The position numbers and the translations under genes were made by a program. Shown here one piece after another: positions 20,421 to 30,640 of a stretch of DNA of 64,000 bases. The notes under the pieces are model-generated. The model ran no database searches. It was not told where the DNA came from and saw only the letters and a program-made list of their open reading frames with translations. The stretch's first letter is position 1; the number at the start of each line of letters is the position of its first letter. This stretch comes from Pseudoxanthomonas suwonensis 11-1 (lineage in GTDB: Bacteria; Pseudomonadota; Gammaproteobacteria; Xanthomonadales; Xanthomonadaceae), in assembly GCF_000185965.1 (NCBI RefSeq), contig NC_014924.1:682001-746000 (forward strand), read 5' to 3'.

Positions 20421-22169
20421 CTAGTTGCCCAGCGGGATGGGCTGGCCACCGCTGAAGGTGGCCCAGGCCGGCTGCCGGACCACGTTGCCGAAGCCGTCCA
20501 GGCGCAGGTCGCCGGTGGCACCGCGCAGCTGGCCGTCGGCGCGGGTGGCCAGGTGCTCGAGGTAGGCGCTGATGCGCCAGGCGTCGTAACCGAAGGCGAA
20601 CAGGCGCGCAGCCGGGCCGCGCGCGGTCGGCAGCATCTCGGCGGCGCGGCCGGCCGTCGGTAGGCCACTGGTGCCGCGGGTCGGCCAGGCCTCGGTCGGG
20701 AACACGATGCCGTCCAGCGCGGCGTCCTCCTCGGCCTTGCCGGTGCCGGAGGCCAGCTGCGAGGTGCCGACCCGGGTGCGCGAAGCGAAGCCGGCCAGCG
20801 CCAGCTGCGGCGCCAAGGTGCGCGCCTGCGGGCCGCGCAGGGCCAGGAACACGCTGTCGGCGCCGGCGGCCGAGGCCTCGACCAGGGCGGCGGTGAGGTC
20901 GCGCGGCTGTTCGCCGACCGACAAGGTGGCGGCGACCTGGCCGCCACGGTCGGCCAGGCGGCTGCGGAAGGCCTCCACCGCGCGCAGCGCGTTCTCGTCG
21001 GTGCCGGCCAGGACCAGCACGTTGCGGCGCTCGCGCGCCAGCAGGTAGTCGGCGGCGGCAAGGCCGTCGTCCTCCGGGGCCAGCGAGAACATGGCATGGC
21101 CCGGCGGCGGTGCGCCGGTGCCGGCGCCGCTGTTCAGGGCGAGGCTGGGCACGCCGAGGTCCTGGCTGCGGAACAGCGCGGTGACCTCGTCGCGGCCGAG
21201 CGGGCCGACCACGAAGTCGCTGCCTTCGGACACGGCGCGGGCGTACGCGGCCTGCGCACCCGCGGGGGTGCCGGTGGTGTCGTAGAACACGATCTCCGGA
21301 CGCCGGCGGTTCTCGCCGTAGTAGCCGGCCAGCAGGCCGTCGCGCACCGGCGCGGCGGCGGTGGCCAGCTGGCCGGACAGCGGCAGCAGCACCGCGAGGC
21401 GGTTCGGCGGTCGGTAGCCGTCGGCGGCCGCCGGCGGGCGCGAATCGAAGTTCCAGCCTTCGCCGCGGTTGAGCGCGCGCGGCAGCGGCAGGCCACGCTG
21501 GACCAGGGCGCGCGCGGCGAAGTTGTAGAGCGGGTCGCCTTCCGGCAGCGAGGCGGCGTAGGCGCCGAGGCTGGCGTTGTCGAGCGAGGCCAGCAGGCGG
21601 TCGATCTGGCGGCGGTTGTCCTGGCGGACGTCGCCCGCCAGCCCGGCTTCGGCACGGGCGCGCGCGGCGGCGGCTGCGCGGACATCGCCGGCCGCCTCCT
21701 GGGCGACGGCCGAAGCCAGGTGCCAGCGCGACTGCAGCGCCGGCGACAGCGTGGTGGCGTCACTGCCGGCGAGGGCCGTGGCAGCCTCGGCGGGGCGGCC
21801 GTCCTGCACCGCCAGCTCGGCGTTGAGCAGGGCCAGGCGGAGCTTGCTGGCGCCGCCGACCCGGCGCGCGTCCACCTGCGACAGCAGGCTGCGGGCACGG
21901 GCCTCGTCGCCGGCCTCGCGCCAGGCGAAGGCGGCATCGGCCAGCAGCGCGGCGCGGCGGGCGCCGGTCGCGGCCTGGGCCTGGGCTTCGAGCTGGCCGG
22001 CGGCCTCGCGTGGCTGCCCGCCTTCCAGCTGGGCGATGGCCGCGGCGTACTCCGGCGCGGACGTCGTGGTGGGCGCGGTGGCGCAACCTGCGGCCAGCAG
22101 CACGGCCAGGCCCGGGGCCAGCAGGCGCAGGCGGAGGGACGGGGACTTCAGCGGCGCGGGATTCGGCAT
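20421..22169 (-). CDS. lpoA: Penicillin-binding protein activator LpoA
   Basis: A 582-residue outer membrane lipoprotein. The lipobox is LLAAGC with the lipidated cysteine at about residue 29, followed by a Thr/Pro-rich linker. An N-terminal helical TPR-like half (about 40-250) precedes a C-terminal periplasmic-binding-protein fold (about 255-580: LAVLLPLSGQLATAAAPVRDGLLAGYY, VVGPLGRDEVTAL, NVLVLAGTDENALR). LpoA activates PBP1A for peptidoglycan synthesis. It sits 9 bases upstream of yraN and 74 bases from the divergent rsmI. Confidence 0.93.
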   Translation of the reverse strand: MPNPAPLKSPSLRLRLLAPGLAVLLAAGCATAPTTTSAPEYAAAIAQLEGGQPREAAGQLEAQAQAATGARRAALLADAAFAWREAGDEARARSLLSQVDARRVGGASKLRLALLNAELAVQDGRPAEAATALAGSDATTLSPALQSRWHLASAVAQEAAGDVRAAAAARARAEAGLAGDVRQDNRRQIDRLLASLDNASLGAYAASLPEGDPLYNFAARALVQRGLPLPRALNRGEGWNFDSRPPAAADGYRPPNRLAVLLPLSGQLATAAAPVRDGLLAGYYGENRRRPEIVFYDTTGTPAGAQAAYARAVSEGSDFVVGPLGRDEVTALFRSQDLGVPSLALNSGAGTGAPPPGHAMFSLAPEDDGLAAADYLLARERRNVLVLAGTDENALRAVEAFRSRLADRGGQVAATLSVGEQPRDLTAALVEASAAGADSVFLALRGPQARTLAPQLALAGFASRTRVGTSQLASGTGKAEEDAALDGIVFPTEAWPTRGTSGLPTAGRAAEMLPTARGPAARLFAFGYDAWRISAYLEHLATRADGQLRGATGDLRLDGFGNVVRQPAWATFSGGQPIPLGN

Positions 22170-22243
22170 ATCAGTCCGTGTTGCCGGGGGGCGGGTCGGA
22201 AAGGGCTTAGGATTCTACCTTTCCGCCGCTTCCCGGACCCGTG

Positions 22244-23074
22244 ATGCCCGCCGCTACCCTGCATGTCGTCGCCACGCCCATCGGCAACCTCGGCGACCTT
22301 TCGCCGCGGGGGCAGCAGGTGCTGCGCGAGGTGGCGGCGATCTGCGCCGAGGACACCCGCCGCAGCGGCCAGCTGCTGTCGCACTTCGGCATCTCCACCC
22401 CGCTGGTCGCGCTGCACGAGCACAACGAGCAGCAGATGGCCGAGCGCCTGGTCGGGCGCCTGCTTGGCGGTGAGTCGCTGGCCCTGGTCAGCGATGCCGG
22501 CACGCCCTTGGTCAGCGACCCGGGCTACCGCCTGGTCCGCGCGGCGCGGGCGGCCGGGGTGAAGGTCAGCCCGGTGCCGGGTCCGTCGGCCCTGATCGCC
22601 GCCCTGAGCGTGGCCGGCCTGCCCAGCGACCGCTTCGCCTTCGAGGGATTCCTGCCGGCCAAGGCCAGCGCCCGTCGCGAGCGTCTGGCCGCGCTGGCGG
22701 GCGAGCCGCGCACCCTGGTGTTCTACGAGTCCTCGCACCGCATCGAGGAGTCCCTGGCCGACCTGCGCCAGGCCTTCGGCGAGGAGCGCCCGGCGGTGCT
22801 GGCGCGCGAGCTGACCAAGCTGTTCGAGACCGTGCTCGATGGCACCCTCGCCGAGCTGCACCGGCGCGTCCAGGACGACGCCGACCAGCGCAAGGGCGAG
22901 TTCGTGCTGGTGGTCCAGGGCGTGGGCGAGGACGCCGACGCCAAGCTGGCCGAGGGCCGCCGCGTCCACGCCATCCTCGCCAGGCAGCTGCCGCCCTCCG
23001 CCGCGGCCAGGCTGGCTGCCGAGATCACCGGCGCCCCGCGCAAGGCGCTGTACGGCGGCGGGCCGGAGGACTGA
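22244..23074 (+). CDS. rsmI: 16S rRNA (cytidine-1402-2'-O)-methyltransferase RsmI
   Basis: A 276-residue SAM-dependent tetrapyrrole-methylase-fold enzyme that 2'-O-methylates C1402 of 16S rRNA. Motifs are VVATPIGNLGDLSPRG at the start, AEDTRRSGQLL, LVSDAGTPLVSDPGYRLV and GPSALIAALSVAGLP, followed by FEGFLPAK. Two starts are possible: GTG 22241 or the adjacent ATG 22244; ATG is preferred. The C-terminus (AARLAAEITGAPRKALY) is the usual HTH-like tail. Confidence 0.96.
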   Translation: MPAATLHVVATPIGNLGDLSPRGQQVLREVAAICAEDTRRSGQLLSHFGISTPLVALHEHNEQQMAERLVGRLLGGESLALVSDAGTPLVSDPGYRLVRAARAAGVKVSPVPGPSALIAALSVAGLPSDRFAFEGFLPAKASARRERLAALAGEPRTLVFYESSHRIEESLADLRQAFGEERPAVLARELTKLFETVLDGTLAELHRRVQDDADQRKGEFVLVVQGVGEDADAKLAEGRRVHAILARQLPPSAAARLAAEITGAPRKALYGGGPED

Positions 23075-23407
23075 CCAGGCGGCTCCCGTTTCCCGCCGGG
23101 AGAGGGGCTGGGGGTGAGGGCTGGGCTCCCGGCTCCGCCTGTACACCGATCCTCGTCCCGACCCTGGCTTTGCGCCCCGGCGAGCGCGAACCGGTCGTCC
23201 GCAACGCTCCCCGAGCGCCATGCAGAGAAGGCCCGGTGACACATCTCTATCAGGGGCCCTCACGAGCGATCGATCCGGCCGCCACAGGCCCCTGGCAAGG
23301 GGGCCGCCGCGGCAACGGCGGGGGATTGGAGGTGAAGATTCGCGGGGTCCGCGCTCTGCTTCAGCAAAACATGGGGTATTCGTACGGCGAAGCCGTAGAA
23401 TAGCCCC
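23075..23407. other. Intergenic region between rsmI and rnpB
   Basis: No gene was seen. At 23092-23120 lies a G-rich element, CCCGCCGGGAGAGGGG followed by CTGGGGGTGAGGG. Similar text is found scattered in intergenic DNA of many Gram-negative genomes. The rest includes a GC-rich stretch with an internal inverted GGCCCCTGGC-like segment near 23281-23310 and the promoter of rnpB at the right end. Confidence 0.5.
23396..23401 (+). promoter_or_regulatory. -10 element of rnpB
   Basis: TAGAAT ends 6 bases before the first base of the RNase P P1 helix at 23408, the right distance for a transcription start there. No good -35 hexamer was seen. Confidence 0.6.
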
Positions 23408-23780
23408 GCGGAGTTGGCCAGACAGTCGCGTCATCACTCGCTTGCGAGGCGATGCCGAGGAAAGTCCGGGCTCCACAGGGCACGGTGCCAGGTAACGCCT
23501 GGGCGGCGCGAGCCGACGGAAAGTGCAACAGAGAGCAGACCGCCGATGGCCCGGCGCCCGCGAGGGTAAAGGGATCAGGCAAGGGTGAAACGGTGCGGTA
23601 AGAGCGCACCGCGAGCCTGGCAACAGGCCGGCACGGCAAACCCCACCGGGAGCAAGACCAAATAGGGAGACGATGCCGTGGCCCGCGGTGTCTCCGGGTA
23701 GGTTGCTTGAGCGTCGCGGTGACGCGGCGCCTAGAGGAATGACTGTCCACGACAGAACCCGGCTTATCGGCCGGCTCCGC
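23408..23780 (+). ncRNA. rnpB: RNase P RNA (class A)
   Basis: The catalytic RNA of RNase P, which matures tRNA 5' ends. The ends pair as P1: GCGGAG then GGCC at 23408-23419, with GGCC then CTCCGC at 23769-23780. Conserved blocks are present in order: CCAGACAGTCGCG, GAGGAAAGTCCGGGCTCCA (P4/J-region), GGGTAAGGC-like GGTAACGCC, CAACAGAGAGCAGACCGC, GGTAAGAGCGCACCG, CGGCAAACCCC, CAAATAGGGAGACG and TAGAGGAATGACTG. Length is 373 nt, normal for class A. Confidence 0.97.
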
Positions 23781-23789
23781 ACCCCATCC

Positions 23790-23820
23790 AGCAGCCCCCG
23801 CCCCGGCGGGGGCTGCTTTC
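23790..23820 (+). terminator. Terminator of rnpB
   Basis: GCAGCCCCCGCC pairs with GGCGGGGGCTGC with almost no loop, then TTTCGTT follows. It lies just 10 bases beyond the end of the RNase P RNA. Confidence 0.85.
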
Positions 23821-24126
23821 GTTGGGCCGCCGGGCGGGGCCGGGTCGCAGATCGGGCAGCGCCGACTTGGCCCCGCTGGGCGGATGGAGTGCCGCTTGCG
23901 CGCCAAGTGGGGAGACCAGCCCTGCTGCGCCGCGCAATACGCGGTCCACCGCACGGATCCGTACGTCCGGCCGGCCCGATTGCTACACACGGGTTTAACA
24001 CCCGCCCGGACGGGCCGAATCTCAAAATTTGAGACTAAACAGCGACTTGTGGAAAACCCTTGAACTTCTCTGTGAACATCTTCGCAAACCATTGACGCTA
24101 CAGGCGATTTTTCGCTCTACGGGTTG
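23821..24126. other. Intergenic DNA between rnpB and the dcw promoter
   Basis: No gene was recognised. The right half (24017-24120) is conspicuously A/T-richer than its surroundings and includes a second TTGAC motif (24092-24096), which could mark an additional promoter of the dcw cluster, although no matching -10 was seen. Confidence 0.4.
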
Positions 24127-24155
24127 TTGACAACCCTGTTGGTGGTGCTAAGGTG
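24121..24155 (+). promoter_or_regulatory. mraZ (dcw) promoter region with palindrome
   Basis: A consensus -35, TTGACA, lies at 24127-24132. It sits inside a near-perfect palindrome with 7-base arms, GGGTTGT (24121-24127) and ACAACCC (24130-24136). The -10 is poor (TAAGGT at 24149-24154, 16-base spacer) and runs into the first MraZ box, as expected for an autorepressed promoter. Confidence 0.6.
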
Positions 24156-24197
24156 GGCACCAGTGGGAAACCCGGGTGTTTGGTGGTTTTCCGTGGT
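24153..24197 (+). promoter_or_regulatory. MraZ operator: five phased GTGGG-type boxes
   Basis: Five boxes begin at 24153, 24163, 24173, 24183 and 24193, exactly 10 bases apart: GTGGG, GTGGG, CGGGT, GTGGT, GTGGT. MraZ is known to bind direct repeats of GTGGG separated by five bases upstream of its own gene. Here they cover the -10 and the transcription start of the dcw cluster, so they would autorepress it. Confidence 0.88.
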
Positions 24198-24228
24198 GAA
24201 GAACCTCCCCAGCAGCGGGTAGCACAGC

Positions 24229-24675
24229 GTGTTCCAGGGCGAGACCGCCATCACAGTGGACGACAAGGGACGGGTGGCCATTCCCACGGCCTACCGTGAA
24301 CTCGTCGCGCGCGAATGCGGCAACCGCCTGGTCATCACCTACAACCCGTTCGAAGCCGGCTCGCTCTATCTCTATCCGTACGCGGAGTGGGAGCGGGTGC
24401 GCGACTCGGTCAACAAGCTGCCCAGCACCCGCATGGCCCACCGCCAGCTGCAGCTGAAGCTGGTCGGCGCCGCCACCCCGGTGGAGCTGGACGGCAACGG
24501 CCGCATCTCGGTCCCCGCCAGCCACCGCAGCGCGGTCGGCATCGAGAAGAAGGCGGTGCTGCTGGGCATGGGCGACAAGTTCGAACTCTGGAGCGAGCAG
24601 GCGCACCACGCCCAGATCCGCCGGACCCTGTCCGACGAGGACCTGAGCGAGCACATGCTCGACCTGAGGTTGTGA
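24229..24675 (+). CDS. mraZ: Transcriptional regulator MraZ
   Basis: A 148-residue DNA-binding protein with two SpoVT/AbrB-like domains. The first is at about residues 5-50 ([20 protein letters not shown]), the second at about 77-122 ([19 protein letters not shown]). The start is GTG 24229, giving [11 protein letters not shown], the typical N-terminus. It is the first gene of the dcw cluster and its likely autorepressor through the boxes just upstream. The stop overlaps the rsmH start by one base. Confidence 0.96.
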   Translation: MFQGETAITVDDKGRVAIPTAYRELVARECGNRLVITYNPFEAGSLYLYPYAEWERVRDSVNKLPSTRMAHRQLQLKLVGAATPVELDGNGRISVPASHRSAVGIEKKAVLLGMGDKFELWSEQAHHAQIRRTLSDEDLSEHMLDLRL

Positions 24676-25664
24676 TGGCGGGGGACCGGATGCGGACTGC
24701 GCAGCCCGGCCACCCCGCGGACCCGTCGACGCCGGCGGCGCACCTGCCGGTGCTGTTCGCCGAGGTCCTGGATGGTTTGCGCGTGGTGCCCGAGGGGCGC
24801 TACCTGGACGGCACGTTCGGCCGCGGCGGGCATGCGCGCGGCGTGCTGGAACGACTCGGCCCCGGAGGCCGCCTGCTGCTGATGGACAAGGATCCCGAAG
24901 CGATCGCGGTGGCCGAGGCCGGTTTCGGCAGCGACCCGCGCGTCTCGATCCGCCGCGGCAGCTTCACCGGCATGGCCCACTGGGACGAGGCACGCGACCT
25001 CGACGGCATCCTGCTCGACCTGGGCGTGTCCTCGCCGCAGCTGGACGTGGCCGAGCGCGGCTTCTCCTTCGGCAAGGACGGCCCGCTGGACATGCGCATG
25101 GACCCGGACTCGGGCGAGAGCGCGGCGCAGTGGCTGGCCCGCGCCGACGAGCGCGAGATCGCCGACGTGCTGTGGATCTACGGCGAAGAGAAGCAGAGCC
25201 GGCGCATCGCCCGGGCGATCGTCGCCGCCCGCGCCCAGGAGCCGCTCACCCGCACCGCGCAGCTGGCCAACCTGATCGGCAGCGTGGTCCCGCGCGGCAA
25301 GGACCGCAGCAACCCGGCGACCCGCAGCTTCCAGGCCATCCGCATCCACATCAACCGCGAGCTGGCCGACCTCGAGGCCGGGCTGGACGCGGCACTGGCC
25401 GCGCTGCGTCCGGGCGGTCGCCTGGCGGTGATCAGCTTCCACTCGCTGGAAGACCGCATGGTCAAGCAGTTCATCGCCCGCCATTCCAAGGCGCCGCCGG
25501 CCAACCGCCGGCTGCCGGAGGCGAGCGTGTTCGTGCCGGTGCTGGCCGCCCTGGGTGGCGCGATCCGCGCCGGCGAGGAAGAGCTGCAGGTGAACGTGCG
25601 TGCGCGCAGCGCGGTGCTGCGCGTGGCCGAGAAGCTGGACGGGCAGGGGGGGCGCGTCGCATGA
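24675..25664 (+). CDS. rsmH: 16S rRNA (cytosine-1402-N4)-methyltransferase RsmH
   Basis: A 329-residue SAM methyltransferase that N4-methylates C1402 of 16S rRNA, the same base RsmI modifies. The SAM site [14 protein letters not shown] is near residue 45; [26 protein letters not shown] and the C-terminal [14 protein letters not shown] motif are all present. ATG 24675 overlaps the mraZ stop (TGATG); GTG 24672 is an alternative. Also called mraW. Confidence 0.97.
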   Translation: MAGDRMRTAQPGHPADPSTPAAHLPVLFAEVLDGLRVVPEGRYLDGTFGRGGHARGVLERLGPGGRLLLMDKDPEAIAVAEAGFGSDPRVSIRRGSFTGMAHWDEARDLDGILLDLGVSSPQLDVAERGFSFGKDGPLDMRMDPDSGESAAQWLARADEREIADVLWIYGEEKQSRRIARAIVAARAQEPLTRTAQLANLIGSVVPRGKDRSNPATRSFQAIRIHINRELADLEAGLDAALAALRPGGRLAVISFHSLEDRMVKQFIARHSKAPPANRRLPEASVFVPVLAALGGAIRAGEEELQVNVRARSAVLRVAEKLDGQGGRVA

Positions 25665-25924
25665 CCCGCTTCCTGGTCGCCATCGTGCTGCTGGCCACGG
25701 TCGCCACAGGCATCGCCGTGGTGTACGAGCGCTACCGCCACCGCCAGCTGTTCGTCGAGCTGACCCGCCTGGAGCGGCAGCGCGACGAGCTCAACATCGA
25801 ATTCGGCCGGCTCCAGCTCGAACAGGCCACCTGGGCCCAGGCCAACCGCATCGACCAGGTCGCGCGCGAGCGCCTGGGCATGAAGTTCCCCGAGGCCGAC
25901 GACATCGTGGTGGTGCGCCAATGA
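25661..25924 (+). CDS. ftsL: Cell division protein FtsL
   Basis: An 87-residue bitopic divisome protein. A short N-terminus is followed by one membrane segment ([19 protein letters not shown], about residues 4-22) and a periplasmic leucine-zipper-like coiled coil ([26 protein letters not shown]). It ends in the typical [19 protein letters not shown] overlaps join it to rsmH before and ftsI after. FtsL works in a complex with FtsB and FtsQ. Confidence 0.95.
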   Translation: MTRFLVAIVLLATVATGIAVVYERYRHRQLFVELTRLERQRDELNIEFGRLQLEQATWAQANRIDQVARERLGMKFPEADDIVVVRQ

Positions 25925-27744
25925 GCGAGCGCCGCCCGGTCCGCAACCGCAACCGCGCGCCCTTCAACCTGCGTGGCAGGATGATGCTGGTCGGCGTCGC
26001 CCTGGGCCTGTGCTCGGTGGCACTGGTCGGCCGCGCGGGGTGGGTGCAGCTGGTGGACGCGGAGTTCTACCAGCGCCAGGGCGAGGCGCGCTTCGTGCGC
26101 GAGATCCCGATCCCGACCTCGCGCGGCATGATCACCGACCGCAACGGCGAGCCGCTGGCGGTCTCGACCCCGGTCGAGTCGATCTGGGCCAACCCGCAGG
26201 AGCTGCTGCGCTATCCGGACCGCCTGCCGGAACTGGCCAAGGCGCTGGACGTGCCGCTGGACCAGCTCAGCACCCGGCTGTCGCAGCGGGCGGACAAGGA
26301 GTTCGTCTACCTCAAGCGCCGCATCAACCCCGACCAGGCCAAGGCGATCCTGGCGCACAACGTGCCGGGCGTGTTCTCGCAGCGCGAGTTCCGCCGCTTC
26401 TACCCGCAGGGCGAGGCGATGGCGCACGTGCTCGGGTTCACCAACATCGACGACCGCGGCCAGGAAGGCCTGGAGCTGGCGTTCGACGAGTGGCTGCGCG
26501 GCAAGCCCGGCGCCAAGCGCGTGATCCGCGACCGCCACGGCCGCATCGTCGAGAACATCGACCTGGTGCGTCCGGCCGAGCCGGGCAAGGACCTGGTGCT
26601 GAGCATCGACCGCCGCATCCAGTTCCTGGCCTACCGCGAGCTGCGCGCCGCGCTGGAGAAGAACAACGCCGCCAGCGGTTCGGCGGTGGTGCTGGACGTG
26701 CCGACCGGCGAAGTGCTGGCGATGGTCAACCTGCCCAGCTACAACCCCAATGCGGTCAGCGGCGGCAACCCGGACAGCCGCCGCAACCGCGTGGTCACCG
26801 ACCTGATCGAGCCAGGCTCGACCATGAAGCCGATCACCGTCGCCGCGGCGCTGAGCGCGGGCAAGGTGCGGCCGACCACCAGGTTCGACACCAGCCCGGG
26901 CTACATGGGCCTGGGCCGCTTCACCATCCGCGACCACCGCAACTACGGCGTGCTGGACGTCACCGGCATCATCACCAAGAGCTCGAACCTGGGCGCGGTG
27001 ATGCTGGCCCAGGGGATGGACGACCAGTACTTCTACGACTTCGTCCGCGGCTTCGGCTACGGCAGCCCGCCGCGCAGCGGCTTCCCGGGCGAGGCCGCCG
27101 GCGTGCTGCGTCCGCCGGCGCGCTGGGACGGCCTGACCAAGGCGACCATGTCCTACGGCTACGGCCTGTCGGCCACGCCGCTGCAGATCGCGCAGGCGTA
27201 CGCGGCGCTGGGCAACCACGGCCGGCTGACCACCCCGACCTTCGTCAAGGGCCAGATCAACGAGTCGCGCCAGGTCGTGGCCCCGGAGATCGCCGACGAG
27301 GTGCTGCGCATGATGCAGACCGTGACCGAGCCGGGCGGCACCGCTACCCAGGCCGCGATCCTCGGCTACCACGTCGCGGGCAAGACCGGCACCGCGCGCC
27401 AGGCTTCGGCCGGCGGCTACGCGCGACGCTACACCACCACCTTCGCCGGCCTGGTGCCCGCGTCCAACCCGCGCTTCGCCACCGTGGTGGTGATCAACGA
27501 CCCGCAGGCCGGCTCGTACTACGCCGGCCTGGTGTCCGGCCCGGTGTTCCGCGCGGTGATGGAAGACGCGCTGCGGGTGATGGACGTGCCGCCGGACGAC
27601 ATCGAGACCTGGCTGGCCGCCCAGGCCAAGGGCGAGGCCAAGCGCCAGGCGGCAGTGCCGCCGCTGCCGGAAGCGATCGACGATCCGGGCGCCGAGGATC
27701 CGACCCTGCCGCCGGCGATGGCCGGCGCGGGAGGCCTGCCATGA
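25921..27744 (+). CDS. ftsI: Peptidoglycan D,D-transpeptidase FtsI (PBP3)
   Basis: A 607-residue class B penicillin-binding protein that cross-links septal peptidoglycan. One N-terminal membrane anchor lies at about residues 20-42, followed by the pedestal domain ([13 protein letters not shown]) and the transpeptidase. Active site motifs are S300-T-M-K303, S354-S-N356 and K488-T-G490. It has an extended proline/alanine-rich tail. FtsI partners with the FtsW encoded five genes downstream. Confidence 0.98.
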   Translation: MSERRPVRNRNRAPFNLRGRMMLVGVALGLCSVALVGRAGWVQLVDAEFYQRQGEARFVREIPIPTSRGMITDRNGEPLAVSTPVESIWANPQELLRYPDRLPELAKALDVPLDQLSTRLSQRADKEFVYLKRRINPDQAKAILAHNVPGVFSQREFRRFYPQGEAMAHVLGFTNIDDRGQEGLELAFDEWLRGKPGAKRVIRDRHGRIVENIDLVRPAEPGKDLVLSIDRRIQFLAYRELRAALEKNNAASGSAVVLDVPTGEVLAMVNLPSYNPNAVSGGNPDSRRNRVVTDLIEPGSTMKPITVAAALSAGKVRPTTRFDTSPGYMGLGRFTIRDHRNYGVLDVTGIITKSSNLGAVMLAQGMDDQYFYDFVRGFGYGSPPRSGFPGEAAGVLRPPARWDGLTKATMSYGYGLSATPLQIAQAYAALGNHGRLTTPTFVKGQINESRQVVAPEIADEVLRMMQTVTEPGGTATQAAILGYHVAGKTGTARQASAGGYARRYTTTFAGLVPASNPRFATVVVINDPQAGSYYAGLVSGPVFRAVMEDALRVMDVPPDDIETWLAAQAKGEAKRQAAVPPLPEAIDDPGAEDPTLPPAMAGAGGLP

Positions 27745-29228
27745 GCCGCTCGATGCCGCTTTCCCGCCTGCTGCCCGACGTCGCGCTGCCGCGCGACATC
27801 GCCGTTTCCGGGCTGGTGATGGATTCCCGCGAGGTGAAGCCGGGCGATGCCTTCGTGGCCATCGCCGGGTTCGGCACCCATGGCCTGGCCTTCGCCGAGC
27901 AGGCGCGCCAGGCCGGCGCCGTGGCGATCCTGTTCGAACCGCCGGCCCCGGCCGAGTACCCGGCGCCGGCGGACGCCATCGCCGTGCCCGGGTTGCGTTC
28001 GCGCCTGGGCGCGATGGCCGACCTGTTCCACGGCCATCCCTCGCACGCGATGACGATGGTTGGCGTCACCGGCACCAACGGCAAGACCTCGACCGTGCAG
28101 CTGCTGGCCCAGGCCTGGCACCTGCGCGGACTGCGCGGCGGCAGCATCGGCACGCTCGGCGCCGGCCTGCACGGCGAGGTGCGCCCGACCGGTTTCACCA
28201 CCCCGCTGGTGCTGAGCATGCATGCGCTGCTGGGCGGGCTGCGCGACGCCGGCGCCGAGGCGGTGGCGATGGAAGTCAGCTCGCACGCCCTGGACCAGGG
28301 CCGGGTCGACGGCGTGCACTACGACGTGGCGGTGTTCACCAACCTCACCCGCGACCACCTCGACTACCACGGCGACATGGCCAGCTACGGCGAGGCCAAG
28401 GCCAGGCTGTTCCTGCGCGAGGGGCTCCGCTCCGCGGTGCTGAACCTGGATGACGAATTCGGCCGCGTACTGGCCGGGCGCCTGGCGGAAGGCGTGCGCC
28501 TGGTCGGGGTCAGCTCGCGCGGCCAGGAAGGCGCCGCCCTGCAGGCGCGCGGGCTGCAGTTCGACGCGCGCGGCATCGCCTTCGAGCTGTCCGATGGGGT
28601 CGAATCCCATCCGGTGCGCTCGCCGCTGCTGGGCCGTTTCAATGTCGACAACCTGCTGGCGGTGGGCGGCGTGCTGCATGCGCTGGGCGACAGCGTGGCC
28701 TGCGTGGCCGCGATCCTGTCGCGCCTGCAGCCGGTGGCCGGGCGCATGAACCGCCTCGGCGGCGACGGCGAGCGCCCGCTGGTGGTGGTCGACTACGCCC
28801 ATACCCCGGACGCGCTGGAGCAGGCGCTGGCCAGCCTGCGCGCCCATGCCGGCGCGCGCCTGACCTGCGTGTTCGGCTGCGGCGGCGAGCGCGACCGCGG
28901 CAAGCGCCCGATGATGGCGCGCATCGCCGAGCAGCATGCCGACCGGGTCGTGGTCACCGACGACAACCCGCGTGGCGAGGATGGCGATGCCATCGTCGCC
29001 GGGATCATGGCCGGCTTCGCCGCGCCCGAAGCGGTGCAGGTGGAGCGCGACCGTGCGCTGGCCATCGCCCGCGCCATCGCCCGCTCCGGCGCGCAGGACG
29101 TGGTCCTGGTCGCCGGCAAGGGCCACGAGCCTTACCAGGAGATCGCCGGCGTGCGGCATCCCTTCGACGACACCGAGGTGGCACGTGCCGCCCTGGATGC
29201 GTGGACCGCGACGGAGGTGCAGGCATGA
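27741..29228 (+). CDS. murE: UDP-MurNAc-tripeptide synthetase MurE (meso-DAP type)
   Basis: A 495-residue Mur ligase adding the third amino acid to UDP-MurNAc-dipeptide. The ATP loop is G111-TNGKTS117. The carbamylated lysine region and the D408-N-P-R411 motif are present; this motif is diagnostic for meso-diaminopimelate, so the organism should have DAP-type peptidoglycan. [10 protein letters not shown] and [10 protein letters not shown] are the usual C-domain motifs. It overlaps ftsI and murF as ATGA. Confidence 0.97.
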   Translation: MSRSMPLSRLLPDVALPRDIAVSGLVMDSREVKPGDAFVAIAGFGTHGLAFAEQARQAGAVAILFEPPAPAEYPAPADAIAVPGLRSRLGAMADLFHGHPSHAMTMVGVTGTNGKTSTVQLLAQAWHLRGLRGGSIGTLGAGLHGEVRPTGFTTPLVLSMHALLGGLRDAGAEAVAMEVSSHALDQGRVDGVHYDVAVFTNLTRDHLDYHGDMASYGEAKARLFLREGLRSAVLNLDDEFGRVLAGRLAEGVRLVGVSSRGQEGAALQARGLQFDARGIAFELSDGVESHPVRSPLLGRFNVDNLLAVGGVLHALGDSVACVAAILSRLQPVAGRMNRLGGDGERPLVVVDYAHTPDALEQALASLRAHAGARLTCVFGCGGERDRGKRPMMARIAEQHADRVVVTDDNPRGEDGDAIVAGIMAGFAAPEAVQVERDRALAIARAIARSGAQDVVLVAGKGHEPYQEIAGVRHPFDDTEVARAALDAWTATEVQA

Positions 29229-30640
29229 AGCGCACCCCGCTGTCGCTGCTCGCGCACTGGGCTGGCGGCGAGCTGCACGGCCCGGACGTGGCGGTGGACG
29301 CCATCGCCCATGACACCCGCGCGCTGTCCGCGGGCAGCCTGTACCTGGCCCTGCGCGGCGAGCGTTTCGACGGCCACGACTTCGCCGCCGACGCGCTGGC
29401 GCGCGGCGCGGTCGCGCTGCTGGTCGAGCGCCTGCTGGACGTGGACGCACCGCAGCTGCTGGTGGAGGACAGCGAACTCGCCCTGGCGCGCATCGCCGCC
29501 GGCATGCAGCGCGGCCGCGACGCGAAGGTGGTGGCGATCACCGGCAGCAACGGCAAGACCAGCGTGAAGGCCCTGGTGCTGTCGGTCCTGCAGCAGGCCG
29601 GCCAGGCCTATGCCAACCCGGGCAACCGCAACAACGAGATCGGCCTGCCGCTGGCGGTGATCGACGCCCCCGAGGACGCGGACTTCGCGATCTACGAGAT
29701 GGGCGCCGGCAAGCCGGGCGACATCGCCTACCTGACCGACATCGCCCGTCCGGACGTGTCGCTGGTCAACAACATCGCCGCCGCCCACCTGGAGCGGATG
29801 GGCGACCTGCTCGGCGTGGCCACCACCAAGGGCGCGATCTACGCCGCGCTGCCGGCCGGTGGCACCGCCGTGGTCAATGCCGACGACGCCTTCGGTGCGT
29901 GGTTCGAGCAGGAGGTGGTGCGCCCCGCCGGGACCGGCCGCCAGCTGCTGCGCTTCGGCCTGGATGCCAGCGCCGAGGTCACCGCGCGCGACGTGCAGGC
30001 CGGTGCCGAAGGCAGCCGTTTCGTGCTGGTCACGCCACAGGGCGAGGCCGCGATCGAGCTGGCGCTGCCGGGCCGCCACAACGTGCGCAACGCGCTGGCC
30101 GCCGCCGCGATCGGCCTGGCCTGCGGCGTGTCGCTGGCGGCCATCGCCGCGGGCCTGGGCCAGGCGCGCCCGGTCGCCGGACGCCAGGTCGCGCACGGCC
30201 TGCCGGGCGGGGTGGTGCTGGTGGACGACAGCTACAACGCCAATCCCGGTTCGGTGGCCGCGGCGATCGATGCCCTGGCCGCCAGCGGCGACGAGGCCTG
30301 GCTGGTGCTGGGCGACATGCGCGAACTGGGCCCGGAGGCCGCGACCCTGCACGCCGACGCCGGCCTGCGCGCGCGCCAGGCCGGGCTCGCGCGGCTGTAC
30401 GCGCTGGGCGAACTGAGCGCGCATGCCGCGCGCGCCTTCGGCGACGAAGGCCGCCATTTCGACAGCCACCAGGCGCTCGCGGCGGCCCTCGCCGCGGACC
30501 TGGCGGCACGCGCGCCGGCGGATGCGGCCGGCGCGGAAGGACGGCGCCTGCGGGTGCTGGTGAAAGGGTCGCGTGGCAGCGCGATGGACCGGATCGTGAA
30601 CGCGCTGCTGGCGCAGGGAGACGCTACGCATGCTGCTTGA
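29225..30640 (+). CDS. murF: UDP-MurNAc-tripeptide-D-Ala-D-Ala ligase MurF
   Basis: A 471-residue Mur ligase that adds D-Ala-D-Ala to the UDP-MurNAc-tripeptide. The P-loop is G107-SNGKTS113. Also visible are [34 protein letters not shown] and [12 protein letters not shown], all typical of MurF. ATG 29225 overlaps the murE stop; the GTG at 29201 is less likely. Its last 11 bases overlap mraY. Confidence 0.97.
   Translation: MKRTPLSLLAHWAGGELHGPDVAVDAIAHDTRALSAGSLYLALRGERFDGHDFAADALARGAVALLVERLLDVDAPQLLVEDSELALARIAAGMQRGRDAKVVAITGSNGKTSVKALVLSVLQQAGQAYANPGNRNNEIGLPLAVIDAPEDADFAIYEMGAGKPGDIAYLTDIARPDVSLVNNIAAAHLERMGDLLGVATTKGAIYAALPAGGTAVVNADDAFGAWFEQEVVRPAGTGRQLLRFGLDASAEVTARDVQAGAEGSRFVLVTPQGEAAIELALPGRHNVRNALAAAAIGLACGVSLAAIAAGLGQARPVAGRQVAHGLPGGVVLVDDSYNANPGSVAAAIDALAASGDEAWLVLGDMRELGPEAATLHADAGLRARQAGLARLYALGELSAHAARAFGDEGRHFDSHQALAAALAADLAARAPADAAGAEGRRLRVLVKGSRGSAMDRIVNALLAQGDATHAA

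Noticed and set aside
17469-20663. A 1064-codon plus-strand open frame over the PatB-like, FAD and yraN genes
   Set aside because: No domain is recognisable, and the three genes on the minus strand have complete family motifs.
23170-24032. Small open frames overlapping RNase P RNA
   Set aside because: They run over the conserved rnpB structure and have no protein-like content.
24027-24060. DnaA boxes upstream of the dcw promoter
   Set aside because: TGTGGAAAA only partly matches the DnaA box and stands alone; no origin features are nearby.
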